The notes: generated from the sequence alone by a model not told the origin. Counted from the stretch's first letter, positions 29,191 through 38,642 are shown. The stretch is DNA of 64,000 nucleotides from Gammaproteobacteria bacterium (GCA_026709505.1 JAPOSW010000072.1:99634-163633), one strand, 5' to 3'. Numbers and translations: made by a program.

Positions 29191-30531
29191 CTAGAAGCGT
29201 GTCATGTCAGGATGGCCAACGGTATGCTGGGTTCCGGCAAGCGGAACCTGTGCGAGCGCCGAGGCTTCCATCGTCAATGCCGCCAAGTCTTCCGGTTCAA
29301 GAGAGTGGATATTGGTTTTTCCGCATGCACGGGCAAGCATCTGCGCTTCAATCGTCAGGGTGTGCAAAAAGTTGTAGACCCGTTCTGCGGCATCGTCGGG
29401 ATTCAGCCGTTTCCGCAATTCCGGATCCTGTGTGGCAACCCCGACCGGGCATCGTCCCGTATGGCAATGATAGCAATAGCCCGCTTCAACGCCCATTTCC
29501 CTTTCAAAGTCAGCTTCCGGAATAGCCTTGTTGCAGTTAAGTGCCATCAGGACCGAGTGCCCGATTGCAACTGCATCCGCCCCGAGCGCCAGTGCTTTGG
29601 CAACATCACCGCCATTTCGAATGCCGCCAGCATAAACCAGGGAAATATCGCCGGATTGGCCCACATCTTCAAGTGCTCGTCGCGCCTGGCGGATTGCCGC
29701 GATTCCGGGTACGCCCGTCTCCTCTGTCGCCAGGTGAGGACCGGCACCGGTGCCTCCCTCCATGCCGTCAATATAGATCGAATCAGGTCCCGTCTTGGCT
29801 GCCATGCGCACATCATCGTAGACCCTTGCCGCACCCAGCTTCAGCTGAATGGGCACCTCTCCATTGGTTGCCTCGCGAATCTCGTTTATCTTGAGAGCCA
29901 GGTCATCCGGACCCAGCCAGTCAGGATGACGTGCCGGAGAGCGCTGGTCAATCCCGGCTGGCAGTGAGCGCATTTCGGCAACCTGATCGGTAACCTTCTG
30001 GCCCATGAGGTGCCCGCCCAGTCCGACCTTGCACCCCTGGCCAATAAAAAACTCTACGCAGTCTGCAAGCCTGAGGTGGTTGGGATTGAATCCATAGCGC
30101 GACTGAATGCATTGATACATCCATTTTTCAGAATAACGCCGCTCATCGGGAATCATGCCACCCTCCCCCGAACATGTCGCGGTACCGGCCATGGTCGCAC
30201 CCCTGGCCAAGGCAGTTTTCGCTTCGTAGGAAAGAGCGCCGAAGCTCATGCCGGTGACATAGACCGGGATATCAAGCACCAATGGACGCTTGGCTTTGGG
30301 GCCGATCACGGTCTCGGTCAGGCATTTTTCACGATATCCTTCAATGACAAACCGCGTAAGCGTTCCCGGCAAAAAGGTCAAATCGTCCCAGGTCGGGATT
30401 TTCTTGAAGAGGGAAAAGCCCCGCATCCTGTACCGGCCAAGTTCTGACTTGATGTGAATGTCATCGATCACCTCGGGCTGAAAGATGAAGCTTCTGCCGA
30501 GGCGGTTGACGTCTCTACTGAGTTTCGACAT
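29191..30531 (-). CDS. FMN-binding glutamate synthase family subunit (GlxD/MgsC-like)
   Basis: 446 residues from ATG 30531 (AAGAGGAA upstream). It matches the synthase barrel of glutamate synthase: GMSFGALSYEAKTALARGA, GEGGMIPDERRY, a substrate/FMN loop with DGMEGGTGAGP, and the cluster segment CYHCHTGRCPVG with Cys residues for a 3Fe-4S centre. It is a stand-alone version of the GltB central and FMN domains. Together with the two preceding genes it forms a split GltB, as in N-methylglutamate synthase (MgsABC) and the GlxBCD set. Probable cytosolic catalytic subunit that condenses ammonia or an amine with 2-oxoglutarate. Confidence 0.92.
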   Translation of the reverse strand: MSKLSRDVNRLGRSFIFQPEVIDDIHIKSELGRYRMRGFSLFKKIPTWDDLTFLPGTLTRFVIEGYREKCLTETVIGPKAKRPLVLDIPVYVTGMSFGALSYEAKTALARGATMAGTATCSGEGGMIPDERRYSEKWMYQCIQSRYGFNPNHLRLADCVEFFIGQGCKVGLGGHLMGQKVTDQVAEMRSLPAGIDQRSPARHPDWLGPDDLALKINEIREATNGEVPIQLKLGAARVYDDVRMAAKTGPDSIYIDGMEGGTGAGPHLATEETGVPGIAAIRQARRALEDVGQSGDISLVYAGGIRNGGDVAKALALGADAVAIGHSVLMALNCNKAIPEADFEREMGVEAGYCYHCHTGRCPVGVATQDPELRKRLNPDDAAERVYNFLHTLTIEAQMLARACGKTNIHSLEPEDLAALTMEASALAQVPLAGTQHTVGHPDMTRF

Positions 30532-30557
30532 GAATTTTTCCTCTTGGGCGATTTTGA

Positions 30558-31397
30558 TCAAAGAACCAGCTTTTTCTCAGCCGGCTCGAGATTGTCGTAA
30601 TTCCATAACTGCTTTCCGGCTATGAACTTCTTCATGTTGGGAATGCCGCAAGCCGGCTCAATATCGTACATGCCGAGCTTGCCGGCCAGCCATCGGAGCT
30701 CGTTGTCAGTCATCTCGCCGGGTACGCAGTCAACCCCGAGGTCCTCGACTTCACCACCAACGTAGATAGTTCCGTCATACATCGAATCACCAAGATTCTT
30801 GCCGGCATCTCCGCAAATAATCATGCGTCCCCGCTGCATCATGAAACCGGAAAATGCCCCGCTTCGGCCGCCGACGATAATGGTTCCGCCTTTCTGATCG
30901 ATGCCAGTTCTGGATCCGACATCGCCTCGGCAAACCAGGTCACCGCCGCGCATGGCGGCTCCGAATGTAGAACCGGCGTTTTGCTCAATGAGGACGGTGC
31001 CAGCCATCATGTTTTCGGCACAGGACCAGCCGACCCGGCCACTGATGTGTATATTTGGACCGTCGATCAACCCACACCCAAAATAACCGAGACTGCCGGC
31101 AAAATTCAGTTTCAGGCGATTGAGAATACCCACGCCCAAACCATGCCTGGCCTTGGGGTTGTTGACGGTAATCGAACCGACGCCCTGCTGCATCAACTCG
31201 CGGATTTTCAGGTTGACCTCGCTTGACGACATGGATTCTGCATCGAATTCCTCATGATTGTCAAAATCAACCTCGAACGACCAGGGGTAGGTATAGTTCT
31301 CTTCCTCGCTGGCGCTGAAAAACCGTTGCTGGGTCCGGCCGGACAACTGCTCGGTATGCAGTCCCATGTCATGGGACTTGTGCATTATGCCTGCCAT
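30558..31397 (-). CDS. GltB C-terminal-like (GXGXG) subunit (GlxC/MgsB-like)
   Basis: 279 residues from ATG 31397, preceded by GGGAGGT at good spacing; it overlaps the end of the amidotransferase gene. The centre is a right-handed beta-helix with repeating Gly motifs (GSLGYFGCGLIDG, VGWSCAENMMAG, FGAAMRGGDLVCRGDVGSRTG split over the repeats), typical of the C-terminal domain of glutamate synthase. It is a structural subunit of the split synthase. Confidence 0.92.
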   Translation of the reverse strand: MAGIMHKSHDMGLHTEQLSGRTQQRFFSASEEENYTYPWSFEVDFDNHEEFDAESMSSSEVNLKIRELMQQGVGSITVNNPKARHGLGVGILNRLKLNFAGSLGYFGCGLIDGPNIHISGRVGWSCAENMMAGTVLIEQNAGSTFGAAMRGGDLVCRGDVGSRTGIDQKGGTIIVGGRSGAFSGFMMQRGRMIICGDAGKNLGDSMYDGTIYVGGEVEDLGVDCVPGEMTDNELRWLAGKLGMYDIEPACGIPNMKKFIAGKQLWNYDNLEPAEKKLVL

Positions 31398-32320
31398 ACT
31401 TTTACCTCCCCGTGATAAGGGTCCCAAGTCTCGATTTCATTTGGGAAAATGCTGCGGATTGCGACTTCTTCGGAGGCCAAGCCCACGAAGGCATCGCTTT
31501 CGTAAAGAACCATTGGCTTGGCCGCCATGACATCCTTGGCCATGCCCAGTTGATCGGAAGTGGCAACCAGATAAGTAAACACGCCATCAAGTTCATCAAC
31601 CGAGCGAACCATTGCCGACTCAAGGTCCTCATTGTCCGCCATGCGATCAGCAATAAACACCGCAATCAATTCCGAGTCGCAGTTCGACATGAAGCGATGT
31701 CCGCGTCTCTCCATTTCCCGCCGCAGAGTCCAGTAGTTCGTCAGTTGACCATTGTGGACGACCGATACATCGCTGAAGGGATAGGCCCAGTAGGGATGCG
31801 CAGATCGTATATCGACATCCGACTCGGTGGCCATGCGCGTGTGACCGATCGCATGCGTACCCTGAAAACCACGCAGCGAATACTGATCGGACACGGTTTC
31901 AGCATCACCCAAATCCTTGATTAGTTCGAGCGCCTTGCCGATCGAGAGAATTTCGATGCCATCGATGTCCTCCATGTAGTCGGCGAGCGTGCGCATATCG
32001 CCATCGAACCGAAATAAATAGCGCCATGAGTAATCTGTTGCCGAGTCAGCCTCTTCAATGATCGCGCCAAGTTCGGACAGTCTTGCATCGGTTTGCTGTT
32101 TGCGCTTTCGAATGACGTCCTGCATTCCGAAACCCTTGTTCATGTCCTCCTGTTCCGCAGCCTTGAAGCGCAATACATGTTTCTCGGGGGAAGCATTGCC
32201 ATACAATGCAAACCCCGTCGAATCGGGCCCCCGATGCTTCAGCGACTGGAGCATGGACGTCATTTCTGCGCCAATGTCCGAGCTGTTTCCGCGGTGTATC
32301 AATCCCGCAATACCGCACAT
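31385..32320 (-). CDS. Class II glutamine amidotransferase (GlxB/MgsA-like)
   Basis: 311 residues. The start MCGIAGLIHRG supplies the N-terminal nucleophile Cys2 after Met removal. KHRGPDSTGFALYG and HTRMATESDVDIRSAHPYW are Ntn-amidotransferase motifs, and VVHNGQLTNY completes the site. It would release ammonia from glutamine (or gamma-glutamyl-amide) for the two synthase subunits encoded downstream. Confidence 0.92.
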   Translation of the reverse strand: MCGIAGLIHRGNSSDIGAEMTSMLQSLKHRGPDSTGFALYGNASPEKHVLRFKAAEQEDMNKGFGMQDVIRKRKQQTDARLSELGAIIEEADSATDYSWRYLFRFDGDMRTLADYMEDIDGIEILSIGKALELIKDLGDAETVSDQYSLRGFQGTHAIGHTRMATESDVDIRSAHPYWAYPFSDVSVVHNGQLTNYWTLRREMERRGHRFMSNCDSELIAVFIADRMADNEDLESAMVRSVDELDGVFTYLVATSDQLGMAKDVMAAKPMVLYESDAFVGLASEEVAIRSIFPNEIETWDPYHGEVKVWQA

Positions 32321-32411
32321 AGTGTTGTCCTCAATCAGTGATCATAATGGTTGCTGTTGTACCGGTCTAATCGGTCGTCCGGCATCGAATGCACAATTTC
32401 CCAATGCCGGC

Positions 32412-33908
32412 TCAAGGCAGACAATCCAGATAGGTGTCCATATCCCAGTCGGTTACCGTTGACATGAATTTCTCCCATTCATCATTCTTGTACCAGTGAT
32501 AAACCTTGTACATCTCACCGGGCAAGGCCGACTTGATGACTTCATCCTGTTCGAGCCGGGCCAATGCATCGCCCAATGACATCGGCAGCTTCTTGACCTG
32601 CTTGCCGGCTTCCATGGCCTCGTAGATATTTCGTTCTTCCGGCTCGCCCGGATCAAGGTTGTTGCTGATGCCATCATCAAACGCCTTGAGCAGGGCTGCA
32701 CCCATCAAATACGGATTCACCATGGAATCAACGGCTCGATATTCAAAACGTCCTGGTGCGGAGACCCGCATGCCGGTGGTGCGGTTTTGATAGCCCCAGT
32801 CTGCGAATACCGGAGCCCAGAATCCGGTGTCCCACAAGCGGCGATAGGAATTTACGGTCGAGCAGCCAATTGCGGTCAGTGCTCCCAGGTGAGCCATGAC
32901 CCCACCCACGGCCTGCAGCCCAACCTTGCCGGGCTTTTGCGGGTCGTCAGTATCGGGCATAAAGGTGTTTTTACCGCCATCCAGATAGCGGAAGTTGTCC
33001 TCCAGTCCCGGCAGCGACTGCATGCCAAGCGGGTTGACCTTTTCGGCACCGCCGGTCCACAGCGACAGGTTGTGATGACATCCTGATGCGGATACTCCCA
33101 TGAATGGCTTGCACATGAAACAGGCGATGAGGCCGTGCTCGCGCGCTACCTGCGCACAGATTTGCCGATAGGTCGACAAGCGGTCGGCATTGCGCAGCAC
33201 ATCGTCGAACTGCCAGTTCAATTCCAGCTGGCCCGGGGCATCCTCATGGTCCCCCTGAATCATGTCAAGACCCATTTTCCGGGCATAGGTGATCGCCTGC
33301 ATGGACACCGGGCGCAAGGATTCAAACTGATCGATGTGATAACAGTATGGATTCGAATAGCCTCCATCCGGTCTACCGTCTGCGCCGCGCTTCAACCACA
33401 TCATTTCAGGTTCAGTGCCGGCACGCAAATGCAGCCCGTCGTGCTTGGCCTTGAATTCCTCGTGAATGATGCGCAGATTGCCGCGACAATCCGATTCGAG
33501 ATGACCGCCCGGATTCCCCCTCTCTTCGCGGTTTCTGAAACAGGTACAGTAAACACGGGCAACGCGCTTGTCCCACGGCAATTGGCAGAAGGTTTCCGGG
33601 TCGGGGATTCCCACCAGTTCGGCAGCTTCTGGACCATATCCAATATAGTTGCCGTGACGATCAATGAAAAGGTTGGCGGTCGAACCATAGACCAGCTGGA
33701 ATCCCTTTTCGGCCGACCGCTCCCAGTGATCGGCAGGAATACCCTTGCCGACAATGCGTCCGGTCACGGAAATAAACTGGTAGTAGATGTATTCGATTCC
33801 CAGCTCGCTGATTTTTTCACGAACCTGCTTGACGAGGTCAGCCCGGCCCGCCTGGTTGACATGACGTTCCAGATCGGTTGAATCCTGTGATTTTGAATTT
33901 TCGGCCAT
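32412..33908 (-). CDS. Glutamine-synthetase-family ligase
   Basis: 498 residues of the GS fold. The N-terminal beta-grasp domain contains YYQFISVTGRIVGKG. The catalytic domain includes AGTEPEMMW with metal-binding Glu, GDHEDAPGQLELNW with the Glu/Gln motif, ASGCHHNLSLW for the ATP/His site, and YRAVDSMVNPYL. It is longer than typical gamma-glutamylmethylamide synthetase (GmaS, about 440-450) and is not the housekeeping GlnA, since it lacks the GlnA adenylylation-loop pattern. Context (FAD oxidoreductase upstream, split glutamate synthase downstream) suggests gamma-glutamylation of an amine or assimilation of ammonia released by the oxidase. Confidence 0.88.
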   Translation of the reverse strand: MAENSKSQDSTDLERHVNQAGRADLVKQVREKISELGIEYIYYQFISVTGRIVGKGIPADHWERSAEKGFQLVYGSTANLFIDRHGNYIGYGPEAAELVGIPDPETFCQLPWDKRVARVYCTCFRNREERGNPGGHLESDCRGNLRIIHEEFKAKHDGLHLRAGTEPEMMWLKRGADGRPDGGYSNPYCYHIDQFESLRPVSMQAITYARKMGLDMIQGDHEDAPGQLELNWQFDDVLRNADRLSTYRQICAQVAREHGLIACFMCKPFMGVSASGCHHNLSLWTGGAEKVNPLGMQSLPGLEDNFRYLDGGKNTFMPDTDDPQKPGKVGLQAVGGVMAHLGALTAIGCSTVNSYRRLWDTGFWAPVFADWGYQNRTTGMRVSAPGRFEYRAVDSMVNPYLMGAALLKAFDDGISNNLDPGEPEERNIYEAMEAGKQVKKLPMSLGDALARLEQDEVIKSALPGEMYKVYHWYKNDEWEKFMSTVTDWDMDTYLDCLP

Positions 33909-33988
33909 CAGATTACTCCATTAGCAATGGGTTGGTAGTTTGAACTAAGGTCAGCAAGGACGTAATGATAACAGTTGAAGCGGGCAAA

Positions 33989-35329
33989 TCAACTCCATGG
34001 AAATGGGCTGTTGGAAACTGGATGCAGCTTTCCTTCAGAATATCTTGAAAAACGAAACGGCTTCATTAATTCGCTCTCCTCGCCCAGCAGCTCTTCAGCA
34101 GCCAGTTTTCCAACCCCAATCATCTTGTATCCGTGATTGGAGTCGGCAAGGAAGTAGCAGTTCTCCCGAAAGGTATCAAAGACCGGGAAGCTATCCGGGG
34201 TGAAAGCGCCAATACCACCAGATGGAACATTGCGATATTTCGGAGTCTGCCCCTCGAATCGGCGCTGACAGTGAGCCAATGCAGAGGTCCACATGTGGAC
34301 GAAGTCATCACCCACGATGAAGTCCGGGGAATCGACGCCGTAGGGATCAACCTGCACATCGTCGGGACTGGTCTGAACCTTGTAAGGTGCCGCACCTCCC
34401 TGAATGCCGTTAAAATGGAAGTCGGGCTTGTAGTAGATTCCCCACATCTGACCAGTAATCAGGCTTCCATCAACATCCGAGTACAACGGCTGATCCGAGT
34501 CGACATGAATGACCGGCGGGAAATCTCCGTTGTTGGTTTTCTGTATTTCGGGATCTATGCCCAACGTCCCTTCCTGCAATGACCAGTAAACCCACATCGG
34601 AATATCCTTGTGCACAGTGCCGTTTGACCGAATATCGACCGTTGCAGGCAGCTCGAGCATGTCCCAGATGGTTTTCGCCCATGGACCGGCAGCCACGATC
34701 AACTGCTGGCATTCAATGTCGCCCTTGTTGGTATTTACAGTTTTTATTGCACCGGATCCATTGGCTGACTCGAATCCGGTTACCGAAACCCCGGTCAGAA
34801 TCCTGGCTCCCAGTGCTTCGGCTTTGCCTGCCAGGCCATATAGAGAACGGGTGTTGTTGGCATATCCGCCTTTTTTCTCATGCAGGACCGAGGTGATCCC
34901 CTTGGCCTGCCAGTCGTCGAACAGGCCCTTCATGTAGTCCATCGAGGCTTTTTTTCCGTCGACGAAAACGGACTCATAGCCGATATTCTGCTGTTGTTCG
35001 GCAATGGACGCGACGTCTTCAAACATGCAGTCCGGACTGATTTGCATATATCCAACCGGATGATAGCTGAAGGCTTCCATGTCGCTTTCCCACACCTCAA
35101 CGCACTGGGCCATGAGTTCACGCATGGCCGGTTGGAAGTAGTTGTTGCGGACTACTCCGCAAGCAATGCCGGAGGCACCGGCACCGATCGCGGTCTTGTC
35201 CACCACCAGTATGCTCTTGCTGTCTGCCTGCCCTCGCGCCGCCAGTTTTGCGGCAAGGTGATAAGCCGTGCTAAGGCCATGAATGCCTGCACCGATGATC
35301 AGATAATCGACTTTGGAAGGAATAGCCAT
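33989..35329 (-). CDS. FAD-dependent oxidoreductase, DAO/sarcosine-oxidase-beta-like
   Basis: 446 residues. YLIIGAGIHGLSTAYHLA is the N-terminal dinucleotide-binding fold. GAGASGIACGVVRNNY (about 51-66) matches the FAD-attachment and substrate region of the sarcosine/dimethylglycine dehydrogenase group. AAGPWAKTIW and the C-terminal GIGAFTPDSFPVFD followed by ADSNHGYKMIGVG complete the DAO fold. First gene of the minus-strand cluster, divergent from the GntR regulator. Either N-methyl-amino-acid oxidation (MgdA/SoxB role) or gamma-glutamyl-amine oxidation (PuuB role) would fit. Confidence 0.9.
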   Translation of the reverse strand: MAIPSKVDYLIIGAGIHGLSTAYHLAAKLAARGQADSKSILVVDKTAIGAGASGIACGVVRNNYFQPAMRELMAQCVEVWESDMEAFSYHPVGYMQISPDCMFEDVASIAEQQQNIGYESVFVDGKKASMDYMKGLFDDWQAKGITSVLHEKKGGYANNTRSLYGLAGKAEALGARILTGVSVTGFESANGSGAIKTVNTNKGDIECQQLIVAAGPWAKTIWDMLELPATVDIRSNGTVHKDIPMWVYWSLQEGTLGIDPEIQKTNNGDFPPVIHVDSDQPLYSDVDGSLITGQMWGIYYKPDFHFNGIQGGAAPYKVQTSPDDVQVDPYGVDSPDFIVGDDFVHMWTSALAHCQRRFEGQTPKYRNVPSGGIGAFTPDSFPVFDTFRENCYFLADSNHGYKMIGVGKLAAEELLGEESELMKPFRFSRYSEGKLHPVSNSPFPWS

Positions 35330-35690
35330 GGTTTAACCTCTACATGCCAGAAGCAATCAGCCTGGATTTAATATGGTTCAAATCAACGCAGGGCATATTA
35401 GCAAATTACAACTTGCGTTAGTATCACTTTGTATGATTTGTGTTCCTTTGCTGTTGCTATTGCGAAATTGCACATGAAAACGAACCCTGATCGATATAAA
35501 ATCGTCTTGAATTTATTCCAATGGTACTTTTCTGGTATGATATAACTTCTTTCGAGCGTACCAATTTGCCACCATTCACCTGTTTTTTTGATTCGCCATG
35601 TGTCGAGACGGCCGCGCAAGCAATACGATCGCGCAAGCAATACGATGATTGGTTCCAGTGCGAAACTGAAACAGGCTCTCTTCTCAAGCT
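35330..35690. other. Divergent regulatory region, oxidoreductase / GntR regulator
   Basis: About 360 bases between divergent genes. It contains the tandem 17-bp repeat listed separately. It should carry the operator of the GntR protein, but I could not identify a convincing TNGTNNNACNA-like half-site pair. Confidence 0.45.
35613..35646. repeat. Tandem 17-bp direct repeat upstream of GntR gene
   Basis: CGCGCAAGCAATACGAT occurs twice without a gap (35613-35629 and 35630-35646), ending 44 bp before the regulator ATG. It could be a recent slippage duplication in the 5' leader or paired regulator-binding sites. Confidence 0.85.
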
Positions 35691-36401
35691 ATGAGTGACC
35701 AAAGTATAAAATCCAGTACTGGCGCTTCGGGAATATTCAACATAATCCGAAACCAGATCGTCAATGGCGAGTATGCCTTTAACGAGAAGCTGCCGCCCGA
35801 GAGGGCCCTCGCAACAATCTATGGGGTCGCAAGAGGCACGGTTCGTGCGGCGCTCGAACAGCTGCAGTCGGCGAACATGGTTCGCAAGAAGTTCGGCAGT
35901 GGCACGTTTGTCACTTACGACTCGCGTTTTGATCAAATGGATATTCCAAAGGAGACCAGCCCGCTTGAGTTGATCGAGACCAGAATAGCGATTGAAACGC
36001 ATATCGTACGCCTAGTGATTTCCAATGCAACCACCAGGGATCTGGGCAGGCTGGAAAACGCACTCAGGTCAGTACAAAAATATCGCCAGAACCCGGATCG
36101 CTTTTCAATGGCTGACGAGGCATTTCACATGACCTTGGCAGAGTGCACAAAAAACCCCCTGATCATCTGGATCTACCAGCGGATTAACGATATTCGCTCT
36201 CATGAGCAATGGGTTGAGCACAAGTCGGGAATTCTAACCCCGAAAAAAATCGCAAGCTACAACGAGCAGCATTCCAAGCTGGTGCGCCTCATTGCCAGGC
36301 GTGACATGGACCGTGCTGTAACGCAGATGGTTCAGCATCTGCATCAAGCCAAGAAGGACATACTGGAATCCATGGCCGAAGGAGAAATCCTGTGCGAGTG
36401 A
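35691..36401 (+). CDS. GntR-family (FadR subfamily) transcriptional regulator
   Basis: 236 residues. The N-terminal winged helix includes LPPERALATIYGVARGTVRAALEQLQ (39-64; the recognition helix lies in its second half). The C-terminal FCD helical domain (about 95-225) has MADEAFHMTLAEC and the conserved His residues that bind metal or carboxylate ligands (EQHSKLVRLIARRDMDRA). Divergent to the amine cluster, it probably represses it until an organic acid or amino-acid ligand binds. Confidence 0.93.
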   Translation: MSDQSIKSSTGASGIFNIIRNQIVNGEYAFNEKLPPERALATIYGVARGTVRAALEQLQSANMVRKKFGSGTFVTYDSRFDQMDIPKETSPLELIETRIAIETHIVRLVISNATTRDLGRLENALRSVQKYRQNPDRFSMADEAFHMTLAECTKNPLIIWIYQRINDIRSHEQWVEHKSGILTPKKIASYNEQHSKLVRLIARRDMDRAVTQMVQHLHQAKKDILESMAEGEILCE

Positions 36402-36491
36402 ACCGGCATCAGCAGCTGGCGTGAACCGATGCCGGCGATACTGATTCCGGTCTCGCAATCAACCTGGCATCATTGCGTTGGGTTCCGATAC

Positions 36492-36531
36492 AAAAAAGGT
36501 TCCGAAACCATGAGCACATGGTTTCGGAACC
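36492..36531 (-). terminator. Intrinsic terminator of the amt operon
   Basis: A perfect 15-bp stem (36498-36512 with 36517-36531, loop AGCA) is followed on the minus strand by TTTTTT (A run 36492-36497). It sits 18 nt after the stop of the 58-residue membrane protein. The stem may also stop the plus-strand gntR transcript. Confidence 0.9.
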
Positions 36532-36549
36532 GGGATATCCAGGAAGCCG

Positions 36550-36726
36550 CTAGTTGTTGCCGTTATGCTCTTTTTCTACGGCATTTTCTGCCTTGAGAGA
36601 GACAAACAGCGGGACAATGCACAGTATGCACATCACCCAAAACCAGAGGTGCACGCCTCCGGATCCAGCGAATGTGAATATCACTGTTGCAGTATCCCAC
36701 GCTTCTACGGGGCTTGAATTAATCAT
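36550..36726 (-). CDS. 58-residue membrane protein downstream of amt
   Basis: ATG 36726 opens a 58-codon frame ending at TAG 36550. It starts MINSSPVEAWD, has one hydrophobic helix around residues 14-45 rich in Trp/Phe (HLWFWVMCILCIVPLFV) and a charged tail KAENAVEKEHNGNN. GGAGAG lies just upstream. It begins 43 bp after the ammonium transporter stop and ends right before a strong terminator, so it is co-transcribed with amt. Family not recognised; a small partner of the transporter is plausible. Confidence 0.8.
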   Translation of the reverse strand: MINSSPVEAWDTATVIFTFAGSGGVHLWFWVMCILCIVPLFVSLKAENAVEKEHNGNN

Positions 36727-36769
36727 GATGGAACTCTCCAGTTAAATGTATGTAGTTTGAAATAGACAA

Positions 36770-38077
36770 TCAATGAATGCTCTTGATTTCTTCCGGGTAG
36801 GCCACTGCATTGATTTCCTTGTCCATGCCGGCTTCCTGTACTGGCTCGCTGGCTCGCAGGATGCCCATTTTATGGAAAATCCAGGATACCGCATATCCGG
36901 GAATGAACCCTAGGAGGAACATCACGATGACGCCGACAAACTGGCCCATGAAAGTGATCGCTGGAATTTCCTCGCTTGGACCGGGGTAGCCACCCATGAA
37001 TATTCCGACAGCGAGAAGTCCCCATATGCCGCATACGCCATGCACGGACACCGCGCCGACAGCGTCGTCAATTCCGAGGCGCTCGAAAATTCCAGCTGCC
37101 CATGGACCCAGGATACCGCCAGCAAAGGCGACTACGAAAGCCAGGCCCGGATACCACAGATCCAGCCCTGCTGCTGCGGATATGACTCCGCAGAGAGCGC
37201 CCGACATCATCCAGAACGGATCACGCGTCATGGCATAACAGCCGATAATGCCGCCGGCGACTGCCATCAGGGTATTGAAGCAGATCGCCGAAAGCGTGGT
37301 TGGCTGACCGTAGATGTTTGCCCATTGAGTCGCGGACCAGCTGAGCTCCGTGCCCGGAAAGATTAGGCAGGCGCCCAGGAACCCGAAAAAGCCCACAACA
37401 ATCAGCATCAAGCCGGTTGCAGTCATGGGCAAGCTGTGGCCCCGAATCCGATTCGGTGAACCGTCCGGATTGTATTTGCCAACTCTCGGACCAAGATTGA
37501 TCAGTACGCCAAGTGCAAAGAACCCGGAAATCATGTGTACCACTCCGGAGGCGCCAAAATCATGATAGCCCCAGTCGGTGACCATCCAACCCGCATAATG
37601 CCATCCCCACGCAGCGGACAGAATCCAGACTACTGATCCCAGCAACACCGCAAGCACGATGAACGAGGCCATTCGAATGCGTTCAATGACGGAACCGGAC
37701 ATGATCGAGGCCGTGGTACAGGCAAACAGGGTAAATGCTCCCCAGAAAACCCCGGTTGCGTTATCCGCCAGGTTTGGTCCCATGCTATCGCTCCACGGTA
37801 CTCCGCCAGCTCCAGCTTCAAAATCCGGAACGAACCCGTTGTACATGGCCAGGTAAATCCACCATCCGAACATGAAGAAAGTTGGGATCATGAAGGCAAA
37901 TGCCAATATGTTTTTTGTTCCCGATGCCAGCACATGCTTGACCCTGGAAGCACCCATTTCGTACATCAGGAAGCCAGCATGAATCAGGATCATGATGGCG
38001 GTAGCCCAGTAGTAATAGACTTCAAGGTTCAACAGGTTGGCACGAGTCGTCGCTGCGTACAGTTCTTCAGGACTCAT
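36770..38077 (-). CDS. amt: Ammonium transporter
   Basis: 435 residues of the Amt/MEP/Rh family with about 11 hydrophobic helices. Recognisable parts are YYWATAIMILIHAGFLMYEM, SGVVHMISGFFALGV with the first pore His (MISG variant), and VSVHGVCGIWGLLAVGIF with the second pore His. It moves ammonium (possibly methylammonium) across the inner membrane. No glnK partner lies next to it; a 58-residue membrane protein follows instead. Close to the amine cluster and transcribed in the same direction, but with its own promoter region and terminator. Confidence 0.95.
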   Translation of the reverse strand: MSPEELYAATTRANLLNLEVYYYWATAIMILIHAGFLMYEMGASRVKHVLASGTKNILAFAFMIPTFFMFGWWIYLAMYNGFVPDFEAGAGGVPWSDSMGPNLADNATGVFWGAFTLFACTTASIMSGSVIERIRMASFIVLAVLLGSVVWILSAAWGWHYAGWMVTDWGYHDFGASGVVHMISGFFALGVLINLGPRVGKYNPDGSPNRIRGHSLPMTATGLMLIVVGFFGFLGACLIFPGTELSWSATQWANIYGQPTTLSAICFNTLMAVAGGIIGCYAMTRDPFWMMSGALCGVISAAAGLDLWYPGLAFVVAFAGGILGPWAAGIFERLGIDDAVGAVSVHGVCGIWGLLAVGIFMGGYPGPSEEIPAITFMGQFVGVIVMFLLGFIPGYAVSWIFHKMGILRASEPVQEAGMDKEINAVAYPEEIKSIH

Positions 38078-38642
38078 AACAATCGCTACTCCAAATACTC
38101 GAGTTGATACGTGACATTATCAATGCCGGTCTTTCGACAAGACCGATCAGTCGAAACCGTACCGAGCGATCCTGTTAAAAGCGATTCCCCAAGCAGACAT
38201 GAAACGTCAACCTTACCCACCGGGTTTCGGCATTCGTTGAGCAGATGCCGCAACGGGAACCATTCCAATTAGTAAAATAATTTTACTGTAAAGAAAAAGA
38301 GAATATAGAAGTTTATTCAATTCAGCCAGACGATATTCTTTAATTCAATCGTTTTACTGTTTGCTACGGATGGATTGTCCTGTTTTGGTACAGATATTTT
38401 ATGATCTGCAAGTCTTCTGTTCGAATGGAACAACTTTATGCGAAACTGGATTCTCGGTTTTGCTGGGCATTGTCTTGCATTGAAAAAGTTGCTGTTGCCC
38501 GGACGGGTGTGCTTGATCAGGCCATCCATCAAGCAAACGAAAAAAATGCTTTGGGTTATAATCTGCCCGACAAAAACAGCAAGCCCAGAGTGCATAGTGC
38601 GGGCGATTACACTTGGACCACCATTAATTTTCAGCAAGACTC
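38078..38642. other. Divergent region between amt and cytochrome c gene
   Basis: About 565 bases. A 7-bp inverted repeat (38127-38133 with 38139-38145, loop 5) lies in the amt leader. Plus-strand short frames near 38401-38640 have no recognisable content. No sigma-54 site was found. Confidence 0.4.

Noticed and set aside
32412..33908. Calling this ligase GmaS or GlnA
   Set aside because: It is longer than GmaS, the cluster lacks MgdBCD, and it does not look like housekeeping GlnA. The evidence supports only the GS family.
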